Assembly (NCBI GenBank): GCA_023091665.1
Contig: JALJCQ010000014.1
Coordinates: 1,116,001 to 1,180,000, forward strand
DNA length: 64,000 nt
Direction of reading: 5' to 3'
DNA from: Pythium myriotylum
Taxonomy: Eukaryota > Oomycota > Peronosporomycetes > Pythiales > Pythiaceae
Translations under genes and position numbers: made by a program
The notes under the pieces: model-generated
The model's database searches: none
Told to the model about the DNA's origin: nothing
The model's input: only the letters and a program-made list of their open reading frames with translations
In this document: positions 20,701-30,622 of the stretch, piece after piece
Position numbering within the stretch: the first letter of the stretch is position 1
How the letters are laid out: every line of letters starts with the position of its first letter

Positions 20701-21796
20701 GGGCGGTGACAATGGCTCGCCGGTCGCTCCTCCTCCGAAGGGTGGTGATGCCGGGTCGAAGGGCGGCAACAACGGTGGCAAGGGTGGCGAGAACGGCCCC
20801 TCTGGTCCTCAAGGTCCGACGAGCCCAGTGAACGGCGGCGGCAAGGGTGGCAATGGCAGCGGCAAGGGCGGCGACTCGGGCTCAAAGGGCGGCAACAGCG
20901 GCAGCAAGGGCGGTGACAATGGCTCGCCGGTCGCTCCTCCTCCGAAGGGTGGTGATGCCGGGTCGAAGGGCGGCAACAACGGTGGCAAGGGTGGCGAGAA
21001 CGGCCCCTCTGGTCCTCAAGGTCCGACGAGCCCAGTGAACGGCGGCGGCAAGGGTGGCAATGGCAGCGGCAAGGGCGGCGACTCGGGCTCAAAGGGCGGC
21101 AACAGCGGCAGCAAGGGCGGTGACAATGGCTCGCCGGTCGCTCCTCCTCCGAAGGGTGGTGATGCCGGGTCGAAGGGCGGCAACAACGGTGGCAAGGGTG
21201 GCGAGAACGGCCCCTCTGGTCCTCAAGGTCCGACGAGCCCAGTGAACGGCGGCGGCAAGGGTGGCAATGGCAGCGGCAAGGGCGGCGACTCGGGCTCAAA
21301 GGGCGGCAACAGCGGCAGCAAGGGCGGTGACAATGGCTCGCCGGTCGCTCCTCCTCCGAAGGGTGGTGATGCCGGGTCGAAGGGCGGCAACAACGGTGGC
21401 AAGGGTGGCGAGAACGGCCCCTCTGGTCCTCAAGGTCCGACGAGCCCAGTGAACGGCGGCGGCAAGGGTGGCAATGGCAGCGGCAAGGGTGGGTACGGCG
21501 GCAAGAACGGTGGTGGCTCGAACCCTGCTCCGACCCCTGCACCGACGACTGCGGCTCCGACCACTGGTAACAAGAGCGGTGGGTTACTAGTTCCTCCACC
21601 TGCCGGTGGCAACCCCTACGGTTCGGCGCCGGCGCCAGCCCCCGGAAACCCGTACGCGCCAACCCCCGCAACGACGTCTCCCTCGACCGGCAAGAATGGC
21701 TATGGTCCGACGACAGGTGGATCGACCCCTGCTCAAAACGCTCAGGTCCCACCACCAACATCAGAGAAGTCGAAGAAGGGCGGCTACCGTAAGTAA
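17774..21796 (+). CDS. Secreted Gly/Lys/Asn- and Pro/Thr-rich repeat protein
   Basis: 1340 residues, intronless. The start is the ATG at 17774 because it opens a typical signal peptide (MIYAKSIFKAIIAISTV... cut near ALGAPPAP); the frame upstream has no ATG. After a unique N-terminal region of about 135 residues come 13 copies of a 36-residue repeat with the core GNGGYGGKNGGGSNPAPTP, then 9 copies of a 69-residue repeat rich in KGG/SGSKGG with one VAPPPKGG and one SGPQGPT segment. One more partial 36-type unit and a Pro/Ala/Thr-rich tail end in KSKKGGYRK. Composition is low-complexity, strongly basic and almost without aromatic residues except Tyr in GYGG. The Pro-Thr blocks are likely O-glycosylation sites. 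This suggests an extracellular matrix, wall or adhesive protein; that role is inferred from composition only. Confidence 0.8.
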   Translation: MIYAKSIFKAIIAISTVATAALGAPPAPRVNHGGQNDFSQGAGPRHRALNSVLETDGDGGVQFGSPSNYGGRKKFRGVNSPRQPTDKYSTSSPRNGVHVTATPCPNIVVKATSVPPTPTPKPCDEKQRSNPKQTNSNGKDKNGGNGGYGGKNGGGSNPAPTPAPTTAAPTTGNGKDKNGGNGGYGGKNGGGSNPAPTPAPTTAAPTTGNGKDKNGGNGGYGGKNGGGSNPAPTPAPTTAAPTTGNGKDKNGGNGGYGGKNGGGSNPAPTPAPTTAAPTTGNGKDKNGGNGGYGGKNGGGSNPAPTPAPTTAAPTTGNGKDKNGGNGGYGGKNGGGSNPAPTPAPTTAAPTTGNGKDKNGGNGGYGGKNGGGSNPAPTPAPTTAAPTTGNGKDKNGGNGGYGGKNGGGSNPAPTPAPTTAAPTTGNGKDKNGGNGGYGGKNGGGSNPAPTPAPTTAAPTTGNGKDKNGGNGGYGGKNGGGSNPAPTPAPTTAAPTTGNGKDKNGGNGGYGGKNGGGSNPAPTPAPTTAAPTTGNGKDKNGGNGGYGGKNGGGSNPAPTPAPTTAAPTTGNGKDKNGGNGGYGGKNGGGSNPAPTPAPTTAAPKSPVNGGGKGGNGSGKGGDSGSKGGNSGSKGGDNGSPVAPPPKGGDAGSKGGNNGGKGGENGPSGPQGPTSPVNGGGKGGNGSGKGGDSGSKGGNSGSKGGDNGSPVAPPPKGGDAGSKGGNNGGKGGENGPSGPQGPTSPVNGGGKGGNGSGKGGDSGSKGGNSGSKGGDNGSPVAPPPKGGDAGSKGGNNGGKGGENGPSGPQGPTSPVNGGGKGGNGSGKGGDSGSKGGNSGSKGGDNGSPVAPPPKGGDAGSKGGNNGGKGGENGPSGPQGPTSPVNGGGKGGNGSGKGGDSGSKGGNSGSKGGDNGSPVAPPPKGGDAGSKGGNNGGKGGENGPSGPQGPTSPVNGGGKGGNGSGKGGDSGSKGGNSGSKGGDNGSPVAPPPKGGDAGSKGGNNGGKGGENGPSGPQGPTSPVNGGGKGGNGSGKGGDSGSKGGNSGSKGGDNGSPVAPPPKGGDAGSKGGNNGGKGGENGPSGPQGPTSPVNGGGKGGNGSGKGGDSGSKGGNSGSKGGDNGSPVAPPPKGGDAGSKGGNNGGKGGENGPSGPQGPTSPVNGGGKGGNGSGKGGDSGSKGGNSGSKGGDNGSPVAPPPKGGDAGSKGGNNGGKGGENGPSGPQGPTSPVNGGGKGGNGSGKGGYGGKNGGGSNPAPTPAPTTAAPTTGNKSGGLLVPPPAGGNPYGSAPAPAPGNPYAPTPATTSPSTGKNGYGPTTGGSTPAQNAQVPPPTSEKSKKGGYRK
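18182..19576 (+). repeat. Coding minisatellite A, 13 x 108 bp
   Basis: Thirteen head-to-tail copies of a 108-bp unit that keeps frame (36 codons). The copies read as identical at the DNA level, including third positions; the last is slightly shortened at its end and has GACAACTGC in place of GACGACTGC near 19561. Such identity points to recent expansion or continuing homogenisation. Confidence 0.95.
19580..21442 (+). repeat. Coding minisatellite B, 9 x 207 bp
   Basis: Nine in-frame copies of a 207-bp unit (69 codons), starting at SPVNGGG, with a tenth partial unit from 21443. Copies read as identical. After the partial unit the sequence returns to the A-type repeat (GYGGKNGGGSNPAP, about 21488-21569), so B sits inside an A array. 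Confidence 0.95.
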
Positions 21797-21963
21797 TCCT
21801 GTCCGCGAATGGCGTCGACGTAGCTGTAGCTACTACTGAGTAGGCGGCTCTAGTGGGATCTGCACCACTGGACACTCAGCATTTCCAATACACCACACAA
21901 CCAACAACAACAACGTTGCATTGAGAGTTTGCTTTATTTGAACGGCAGCATGGAGCGCGCGTC

Positions 21964-23001
21964 TTACGCCGAGAGCACTCCGTCCGCCTTCTGGATCTTG
22001 AGCGAGAAATCCAAAAAGCCGTAGCCTGCACAAGCACACACCAGACATGATTAAACGAGTCGCCGCCACCCAGCACGTGCAAAGTCCACGCACCCTGCGT
22101 CAGCTTGCCCTGGCTCACAATGTCGACGTGCGGAGACACGTACTCGCCGAGCGTGTCGGGCGTGATGCCGCCGCTGGCCTCGATGAGCAGGTGCGGGAAC
22201 TGGCGCTTGAGCTCGGCCGCAGTCTCCTTGAGCTTGTCGGGCGTGAAGTTGTCGAGCATGACGATGTCGGCGCCGGCAGAGGCCTACGAAGTCCACCACA
22301 GACACGTGAGTTCCACTGGCGTCTCTCCAACGCTCTCGCGTCGACCGCGAGCGACCTACGGCCTCGACCGCCTCCTCGAGCTTGCGGGCCTCGACCTCAA
22401 TCTTCATGGAGAAGCCGGCGGCGCGCTTGGCCTGGTGGACGGCGTTGGTGATGCTGCCGGCGGCCCAGACGTGGTTGTCCTTGAGCATGACCATCTGCGA
22501 GAGGTCGTGGCGGTGGGTCGCGGCGCCGGCCACGAGCAGCGCGTACTTTTCCACGAGGCGGAAGCCCGGCGTGGTCTTGCGCGTGCCGGCGACGTGTCCG
22601 TGCCACCCGAGCGCCCGCGCGATCTCGACCGAGCGGCGCGCCTCGGTGGCGATGCCGCTGGCGCGCGTGAGGATGTTGAGCGCCGTGCGCTCGCCCAGCA
22701 GGATGTGGCGGCACTTGCCCGAGACCTTGGCGACGAGCACCTTGCCGTCGGGCACGGCGCTCGGGTCCACGAGGTCTCCTTCGCGCAGCAGCCACTCGAC
22801 GCGGCAGTCGACGGCCGCGAAGACCTCGGTGAAGAAGGGCACGCCGGCCAGCACGCCGCGCGACTTGCCGAGCAGGAAGGCGGTCTCGCGCGCCTCGCCG
22901 ACCACGAAGCCGCCGATGTCGAAGGACGGCACGTCGTCCTCGAGCCAGAGCGCCACGTGCTTCTTCCACGTGGGCGGGAGGAGGTGCGCGAGGTCGCCCA
23001 T
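21964..23001 (-). CDS. QPRT: Quinolinate phosphoribosyltransferase (nicotinate-nucleotide pyrophosphorylase, carboxylating)
   Basis: Three exons on the - strand, 22360-23001, 22094-22283 and 21964-22025, with introns 22284-22359 and 22026-22093 (GTAGGT..TAG and GTGCGT..CAG). The product is 297 residues, the usual size for the family. It makes nicotinate mononucleotide, CO2 and pyrophosphate from quinolinate and PRPP in de novo NAD synthesis. Visible motifs: [72 protein letters not shown] and [11 protein letters not shown], then the C-terminal DFSLKI. The start is the ATG at 22999-23001; the frame continues upstream but only through the promoter and the G tract. It converges with the repeat-protein gene 167 bp away and diverges from the Mei2-like gene. 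Confidence 0.95.
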
Positions 23002-23050
23002 GGTGGTCGTGGGAGGCGGGGGGACGGAGAGGATCGGAGAATGGGGAGAC

Positions 23051-23094
23051 GCCAACGTTGGCGTGTTGGCACCAACGTTGGCGTGAGGTTTTAT
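23051..23094 (-). promoter_or_regulatory. Palindromic promoter elements and TATA-like box upstream of QPRT
   Basis: Two copies of the palindrome CCAACGTTGG (23052-23061 and 23072-23081; the first extends to GCCAACGTTGGC) lie 20 bp apart, about two helical turns, some 50-80 bp upstream of the QPRT start codon. A TATAAAA on the - strand is just upstream at about 23087-23094. The arrangement suggests a dimeric factor site by a core promoter. Confidence 0.5.
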
Positions 23095-23095
23095 A

Positions 23096-23113
23096 GGGGG
23101 GGGGGGGGGGGGG
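23096..23113. repeat. Mononucleotide G tract (18 bp)
   Basis: An uninterrupted run of about 18 G on + (C on the QPRT strand), directly upstream of the TATA-like box. Its length is prone to sequencing error and to real slippage. Confidence 0.8.
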
Positions 23114-23758
23114 CACTGACGGCGGCGCGTCATGGGGTCACGCGCCTTATGAGATCGAAAGGGACGGTACGACGGGAGTGAGACAAGGCGGGCTGACATT
23201 TCTCGGCGCATTCGTTGGACAAGTCGTCAGCCCCGGCCACAATCGCAAAAAGCGGTGGCTTATGTTGCGATAACTTGGCAATGTTGCCAAAAGAGTTTTT
23301 TATGTTGCGGAAGAGTGCGTGTTTGCATCGTGTTTTCGGAAAGTGGCCGCTCCGTTTTCCGCTGCGATCTTCCAACACTCGCGAACCGACCAGTGGCGTT
23401 GGCGTTGGTGCGGGAAGAGAATTGGAGCGCGAGAGAAAAAGAAGAAACAGACTTGCCCACGAGCTCACGTTGCCTAAACCAGAGAAATAATCCACTAAAC
23501 CCTAAAAATGCGTTTTCCCGATTTCGAAGCCTTGGAATTCTCTTACTCCCTTCTTCAACCGCGCCTGTTCTGGCCGATCTTCGGGACCGTAAACCCGAAC
23601 AAAGACTGCCGCCACCCAAAAAATCTCATCTAGCCGCCGGCCGTCCCCCATCTTGCTGGGGTCGCGTCGCCCTCGCCCTCGCCCTGGCGCGCCGCGCTTC
23701 CTCTCTCTTCCTCGCGCTTCCTCGCGACGCTTGGCGCCCGCGCGACCTCTCGGCACTC
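23114..23758. promoter_or_regulatory. Divergent promoter region, QPRT / Mei2-like gene
   Basis: The start codons of the two genes are 757 bp apart and point outward. The Mei2-like reading frame stays open far upstream, but nothing there looks like protein of that family. No further element recognised. Confidence 0.45.
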
Positions 23759-26537
23759 ATGAGCGGCGGCGCGAGCGACCGGCCGCCGCAGAGCTCGAGC
23801 CACGACGGCGCCGCCATGGAGAGCGACGCCGACCCGCGGCCCTTCCTCCAGCCCTTCTTCGACAGCGCGGCCGACGACCCGGACCAGGAGCTCTCGCCCA
23901 CGCCGCCCACCAAGGCCTCGCCCTCGGCCGACGCCGACGCCGCCTACGACCTCTGGGGCTCCTGGAGCGTGCGCTCGTTCCGCAGCAGCGCGGGCGAGCG
24001 CACGTCGCTCTCGTCGCCGCCGCTGAGCGGCTCGGCCGACTGGCGCGCCTTCCGCTCGCTCTCCATCGACGAGGCGCCGGCCTCGCCGCCGCTCTCGCTG
24101 AGCGAAGACCAGGAAACGGCCTCGCTCCACAGCATCTCCAAGTCGCTGCGCTCGCTCTCGTACGCGTCCAACGGGGTGCGTGCTCGCTCGCTCGTGATGG
24201 CAATGGCACGACCCGACGGCTCTAATATCGCGAGATCTTTTTTGTTTGTTTGTTTGCTTTTGTCTGTGGAAACTGTAGGACGACGGCGAGCTGCCGAGCG
24301 AAAAGCGCGCGATCCGCCCACGCAGCTTCTCGGATTACACGTCGCTCGGGTCCGTCAAGCTCCACGACATTTGGAACGAACGCGTGCCGCAGCTGTCCGT
24401 GCCGACGCCCAAGCCCTCGACCGGCGAAGAGCTCTTCCGATCCATGAAGACCACGGTCGCCTCGAGACACGTCATCGTTCGGAACCACACGGGCGCCATC
24501 TCCCCGTCGCACCTTCGACGCGTGGTCGAAGCGCTGAGCGTACGTGAGACTATCATGGAGCATGATTTCCCAGGATTGTCTGACGGCATTGTTTTTCGTG
24601 GGTAGGGTTACGGCCCCGTGGCTTCGATTCGAGAAGAGTTCGCCAGCGACGGCATCCTCTTTTGCACCTACTTCCAGCTCAAGGCCGCCATCGGGGCCGT
24701 GAAGCTCTGGTTCACTAACAGCAGCTCGAGGGCAGGCGGTGGTGAGACATCGGCCCATTTCTCCGTGCCCTACGAAGTGCCGAACGAGATCAATTGCGCG
24801 ACGCTCCTGGTCCAGGTCCACGGTCCAGCACTCGTGGGTAGCTACAGCGACATGCGGCAGCTCTGCTCGCGGTATGGGGAAGTGGCCAGTGTACTGGAGC
24901 GCGATCCTGACGCGATGGGCTCTATTCCGTATCTTGTCGAGTTCAACGACTCGCGCGACGTCGCAACCGCGATCTCCAGGCTAGCCGGTGTCCTGCTTCC
25001 GAGTGGCCACATGATCACGGCCACTCGGTCGCACCCGCCGACGTTTGAGATCGCCAAGGTGCAGGCCTTCCAAGACGGCGTGGCAGCAGTATCCGGGCAA
25101 CTCCAACCCTCATACACGAACCGACCAAAGAGTTTCTCCGAGAGCACATCCATTCTCACTTCCCCATCGTCAACATCATCGTCTTCCCCGTTGCACGGAT
25201 CGATTTTCGAGTCACGCTCGTCGAGCTTCCGTCAAACCGCAGACCTGGAAGAACTCACAGCGGATAGCGCCGGCGAGACCAATGCGTCCAGCAGTTCAAC
25301 CTCACCCTTCACGTCGAGTTTGGGCCTCGGTGGCAACACGTGGCGAGTGCGAGAGCCTGCACGACCGAGAAGCAGTTCTGCGTTCGCGTCGCTTTCCCAC
25401 GACGGCTCCTCTGGTCTATTTGCCGACGCCCCTGTGTCTGCTCCGTCTCGCTCTTCTCGTCTCCATTCGACCCAGTATCGACCTCCGACGAGCGCTCCAT
25501 CATCAATGAGCCAGACTCACCAAACTCTAAACCACCACGCAGTGATGCAAGCTCGACTCGGGCCAATTCGAAGCGGCAGTGACCCTGGCTTCCGCAACAG
25601 TTACGCCGCGAGCACCACCAGCAGCACGAGTAGCGTTGGGCGAAATGACCAAGGGACGGGAGAGTTTAGTTTGTCGATCGACAAGGTCGTTGCGGGCGAA
25701 GACAAACGCACGACGCTTATGGTGCGCAACATTCCAAACAAGTACACCCAGCAGATGCTTCTCGCCGAGATCAACGTCAACCACCACGGCAAATATGACT
25801 TCTTCTACCTGCCGATCGACTTCAAGAACAAGTGCAACATGGGCTACGCCTTCATCAACTTCATTGATGCGAGCAGTATCGTATCGTTCTACCAAGAGTT
25901 CGACTCGCAAAAGTGGACCAATTTCAACAGCGAGAAGGTCTGTGCGATCTCGTACGCGCGGCTTCAGGGCAAGCAGGCGATGATCACGCGCTTCCAGAAC
26001 TCGAGTCTGCTCGAAAAGCACGAATCCTATCGACCTCTTGTCTTTTTCAGCAGTGGACCCAACCAGGGCAAGCCAGAGCCGTTCCCATCTCCGAAGCCCC
26101 AGCCAGCCCAACACCAGCAGCATTCGTACGCTGCAAAGAAATCCCACCACCAGCACCACCACCCGTCGTCGCATCCCCAAATGGCGCACCCCCAGATGAT
26201 GAATGCCAGTAACGAGTACTACATCGCGGCTCACAACGGCCGGATGTTCGCGCAGCAGCAGCACCAGCAGCTCCACCACGCCGCGAACGTGCTCCATAGC
26301 CACGCTCTGCTCGCCAACGCCCACGCGGCAGCTGCCGCCATGCTTCACAACATGCCAGCGATGGGGATGCCACAGACCCAGTACGCCGCGATGCGCAACC
26401 CGCACTACGGGCAGCCGTACGCACACCAACCGAGTGGCGACCGCCGTTATGGGCAGCCCTACGCGAATGCAATGCCCTCGCGAAGCGCGAGCCAAGGCTC
26501 CTTCGGCGCTGGTTTCCCACCGCCGACCCAGTCGTGA
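23759..26537 (+). CDS. Mei2-like RNA-binding protein
   Basis: Three exons, 23759-24175, 24279-24539 and 24606-26537, with introns 24176-24278 (GTGCGT..TAG) and 24540-24605 (GTACGT..TAG). The product is 869 residues. The N-terminus is Ser/Pro-rich and acidic. Two diverged RRM-like regions follow: RHVIVRNHTGAISPSHLRR (crossing intron 2) and ATLLVQVHGPALVGSYSDMR. The diagnostic domain is the C-terminal Mei2-type RRM near residues 590-700: TTLMVRNIPNKYTQQMLL, YDFFYLPIDFKNKCNMGYAF, NSEKVCAISYARLQGK. The tail is His/Gln/Ala-rich with QQQHQQLHH. In fission yeast and plants such proteins bind RNA and control meiosis or development. A similar role here is inferred. The start is the first ATG that gives family-like protein. 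Confidence 0.92.
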
Positions 26538-26744
26538 GCGCGCCGTTTGTCTCCAGTCTATCTACTCCTCTCTTTTTGCGACTCCTTGGGCCAGTCTCCG
26601 TCTTCTTCCTTTTTGCACCTCGAATGTATCTTGGCCATCATCATTTTGCGACATTGTAGCATTTCCCCTCCTCATCTTCTCCCATTTTGCGCCATTGTAA
26701 AACAAAATATAAACATGCAGTTTGGCTACGACTACAGCTCACAG
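26538..26744. other. Convergent 3' region, Mei2-like / RAD16-like
   Basis: 207 bp between two converging stop codons. T-rich on the + strand, with AACAAAATATAAAC near 26700; this probably includes both polyadenylation regions. Confidence 0.45.
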
Positions 26745-29700
26745 TTACTTGCTGAAGAGAAACCGAAGATCGTCTTCCGTCAGGCGGCAGATAGCGCTGA
26801 CGCTGGCCCCAACTGTTCCTTCGAAGATGAGTTGCTTCTTCTCCTGGAGCTTCAGAATACGCTCCTCGATAGTTCCGGCAATAATGAAGCGAGTCGCTTG
26901 TACAGGCTTGAACTGACCGAGACGGTGGGTGCGATCAATCGCCTGGTTTTCAGCTGCTGGGTTCCACCACGGATCCATCAAGAAGATACTGCCAACAAGA
27001 ACGTGAGTGATCAGCACTTGAGACAGAAACATACTGACAGAACGTACTGAGAGGCAATAGTGAGGTTGAGAGCGACACCACCGGCCTTGAGACTGATCAG
27101 GAATGCTGTTACACTGTTATCGTCGCGAAAAGCTCGGATTGTGCGGTCGCGCATCTCCATGCTCATGTTGCCCGACAGTTTCACGCACTTGATTCCTCCA
27201 ATAGTTAGCCGGTGCTGGATAATGTCGAGCATGTTGACAAATTGAGAGAAGATGATTGCCTTGCCGGAAGGATCACGGGCCTTCATGTGGTCAAGTTCCT
27301 GCATTAGCGCCTCAATCTTGGTACTCGTTTGAAAAGAGTCAATATCTGAGATACGATGCAAGATGCTGTGCTTGTTATACCGCTTGAGATCTACCTGCGT
27401 TCGGTGGATAACAGGTTTGTGCGGGTCCACGAACTCATCATCTTCGTCAGCTACTTTTGGAGGGGATATATCCACAGTCAATGGCTTCTCGCAATCCGGG
27501 CATGTGGCCGCCGCACCAACGGGCAACGATTCGATGAACTCCTTCACGCATTCACGGCAGTAAACATGTCCACAGTCAGCCTTGACTGGATCTTCGACTT
27601 CTTCATGACAAATCACACACTCCCCTGCGTCGCTATCATCGCTTTCATCCTCAACCACTGATACAAGCGGTTTTTGCTCGACGACGGGACGCGCAAACTT
27701 CACCGCGCTTGAATCGTGAACAGGGACTTGCAAAGCCGGATTTGACTTCGAGTAAATAACAAGATAAGGGTGGTCAACCGCTTGTCGTAGTCGAATTAGG
27801 AGGTCAAAGATGTGCGCGTAGTTGTTCAGCAGTGTGCCGGAGGAGACATAAGTATTGAACTGCGCTTGGCTCTGCGTGTAAATGGCCTGGTAGAAATCGT
27901 TCTCTCGCTCGTCTAATCTGTCTCGACGGACACGAATGAGTTTGGGTGGAAGAGAGATATCATCGGCTCGGCCTTCTTTCGTTCGCCGAAGCAAAATCTA
28001 ACCATAAGCCTGATCAGACAACATAATCATTATGAACATGCGCGATGCATATATACTTACGTGTTGGAGGAGTTCGTTTTGGAGCCGCAGCATCGCAAGC
28101 TTTCCCTCGGCAACATAGCCGTAACTTTGAATTGGAATCACAATCTTCTTGTTGAAGAAAGAGAAATGGTGCATCGTAATGTGATCGCATTCTTGGCATT
28201 TCCCCCCAGGGAAGCTACAAAGCAAACCAATGAGTCTCAGTTGAGAAAACGTCACTTCAAAAGGCACATACTCAAAGTCCAGCTTCTGACAGTCGCATTT
28301 GCTGCAATGATAGTACGCGAAGAATTTAATCTGAAGGAAACGGACCAGCGAGAATAGTTCGCCAATGCGGTTTTGCAACGGAGTCCCTACAAGAGCACAG
28401 GTGAGTCGATTTTCAACCGTGCAACTGAGGACTAGAATTGTGCGCATACCAGTCAAACACCACTTGTAGTCAGACTTCAACTCGAACACGCCTCGGGCAG
28501 TATTACAGCGTCGGTCCTTGATGTAGTGAGCCTCATCGAGCACGATTCGTGTCCAGTGAATTTGGTGCATCGGTGATCTGCCCTTCACTCTCTTGGGAGA
28601 AGTATCTTCGTGGGTGTCATCGTCATCGTCACTCTCAACATCCTTCTTCTTGGCTTGCTTTTTTCGCGTTGTCTTCTTGCCCTTCGAGGGCTTCTTCAGG
28701 TCATCATCACTACTGTCACTCTCTTCTCCAGCCGCACGCTTTTTCTTTTTCTTCGACTCTTGTCGATCTTGCAACTTTGTCTTCTTGGCATTGGGACCGC
28801 AGAAGTACTTGTTATGGAGAATCAGTTTATCGGGAAGGTACTTCTTCTTACAATACTTGCAAGGAACCTTCTCCCAGCCGAGAGTTTTGCGCACTTCGCT
28901 CTCGATGATCGAGTAAGTCGTAAGGACTATATCATAAGCTGCAATCTTCTCGACAGCATCGAGTCGTTTCGGTCCGTGATGGATGTAAATGGACAAATGA
29001 TTTGCCTCAACGAAGCGTTCGATCTCGCTCTTCCATTGCATCACAGCTACAAGCGGGCACACGACGAGGGTGCCTCCACGAGTGGTCGTGTTAAAGTCGA
29101 TCTTCTTCGACTTGCTTTTCGCCTTCGCCTCGTGCGGTGGCGGATGGTCAACTCGCGGCTTCTCAAGAATCAGCGAGATGGCTTGCAGTGTCTTGCCCAT
29201 GCCCATCTCGTCGGCCAAAATACCACCTTTGTAATCACTTTGTTCTTGTGCCGTCATCCAGGCGAGTGCTTCACGCTGGTAAGGTAAAAGTGTAGCAGTG
29301 AGGTACGGAGATGGATCTTTCTCCGCCATTCTAGTCTTTCTCGTGTACTGATCCTCTGACAACTCACGACGCTCATCCAAAAGTCCGAGGTCAGCATTCT
29401 TCTTCATGTGACGTAGCACGAACTCACGATCTTTGAGCTGAAGTGATGCAAGACCACGAATAGGCTCGTTTTCCTTGGTAATCTTTGACGGATCGCCTTC
29501 GATCTCAGGTACAGGATCATCGTTCGAAGCATTGTCGACCAGAGGCTTCAGACAGATTTGCGTGCATTCTACGTGCTACATTGGCGGGAATTGATGGCGT
29601 GTTAGAGTATTGCCATGTTGGGAAGAGAAGAACTCCACACACCTTGAAGTACGTAGTGATGCCGAACATCGAGTGCTTGACACGAACACCAACACGAATC

Positions 29701-30622
29701 AGATCACGCGGCAGCTTCTGCTCGCACGTTTTACACTAACATGACATCCCAAACATCGTCAGTGTACCAAAGTATATCCGTGGACGGTACAACAACTCAC
29801 ACTAGACCGGGCGTTTGGAGCATACTCGATGTAGTAAGACGGACCCGTGTACACTTCCTCTTCTTCGACCGCGGCGTCACTCGAGTTGTCATTTATCTCG
29901 ATCGCGTCGTCGTCCGGTAGTGTGGCAGGTTGGTTCTCTCGAGCGCTGTCGTCATCTTTCTTTCGCCGCACTCGAGGATTCTTCTTGGCGGGCGTTCCGT
30001 TCGGCTCTTTCTTAGGAACCGGCTTCTTGGGCGTCACGACGCGCGTCGGCAGCTTGACCGTGCGGGGCTCAAAGTCGTCGTCGCTCGCGCTCAGCGCCGA
30101 TTCGTCTTCGTCTTCCTCCTCCTCGTCGTCCTCCTCTTCCGATCCATTGAAGTCGCTGTCGCCATCGTCGTCTCCAGCGCCGTCCGACTCGTCTTCGTCC
30201 TCCTCTGCATCGAGCGTGATGCGCTTCACCGGCGCCACTTTCGCTCGCGCCGACGCGCGGCTCGCGCGCTTGAACGCGAGTTCGGGTTCCTGGATCTTGA
30301 CGGGCTTCCTCGCGCGGGCCTTGCCCTTGCCGCGCGTCTCGGTGGCCGCCGTCTTCGCTCGGCGCTGCGCTCCGCTGGGCTCGCTCGCTGCGCCGCGTCG
30401 TCTCTTCTTCGCACTCGGCGCGTCTTCTGCTTCGTCGTCGCCTCCATCTGCGGCGCGCGGCTTCTTGCGAGAGCACGCGTCGCACTGCCACGCCGCCGAC
30501 GGCCGACGCCGCCGCGGCGGCGAGAGACAGGACAGATGGAAGTGCGCGGCGCAGGCGGCGCAGGCCACGAGCACGCGCGCGCCGCCGGCGCCGCACGCGC
30601 GGCAGGCGTCGCGCTCGGCCAT
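26745..30622 (-). CDS. RAD16: RAD16-like SNF2 ATPase with RING finger, PHD finger and PARP-type zinc finger
   Basis: Seven exons on -, 29801-30622, 29643-29735, 28450-29575, 28272-28386, 28061-28214, 27048-27997 and 26745-26988, joined in frame by GT..AG introns of 57-67 bp: 1167 residues. Order: PHD finger (CRACGAGG...HLSC...CDAC, 6-52), basic and acidic low-complexity region, PARP-type zinc finger ([20 protein letters not shown] ... HVEC, about 263-309), SNF2 core with ADEMGMGKT (about 426-434) and DEAH (about 652), a Cys4 insert ([16 protein letters not shown]), RING C3HC4 ([21 protein letters not shown], about 897-943) and a helicase C domain with [21 protein letters not shown]. The core follows yeast Rad16, which acts in global-genome nucleotide excision repair as ATPase and ubiquitin ligase. 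The N-terminal fingers are additional. The start is the ATG at 30620-30622. Confidence 0.92.

Noticed and set aside
17977..21875. Very long - strand frames and a + strand second frame across the Gly-rich repeats
   Set aside because: Repeat lengths of 108 and 207 bp are multiples of three, so any stop-free frame in one unit stays open through all copies. Only the + frame from 17774 has a signal peptide and coherent ends.
23096..23113. G18 tract considered as a telomere or quadruplex element
   Set aside because: It is a homopolymer, not a telomeric repeat, and lies within a normal gene-dense region; quadruplex formation is possible but nothing else supports a function.
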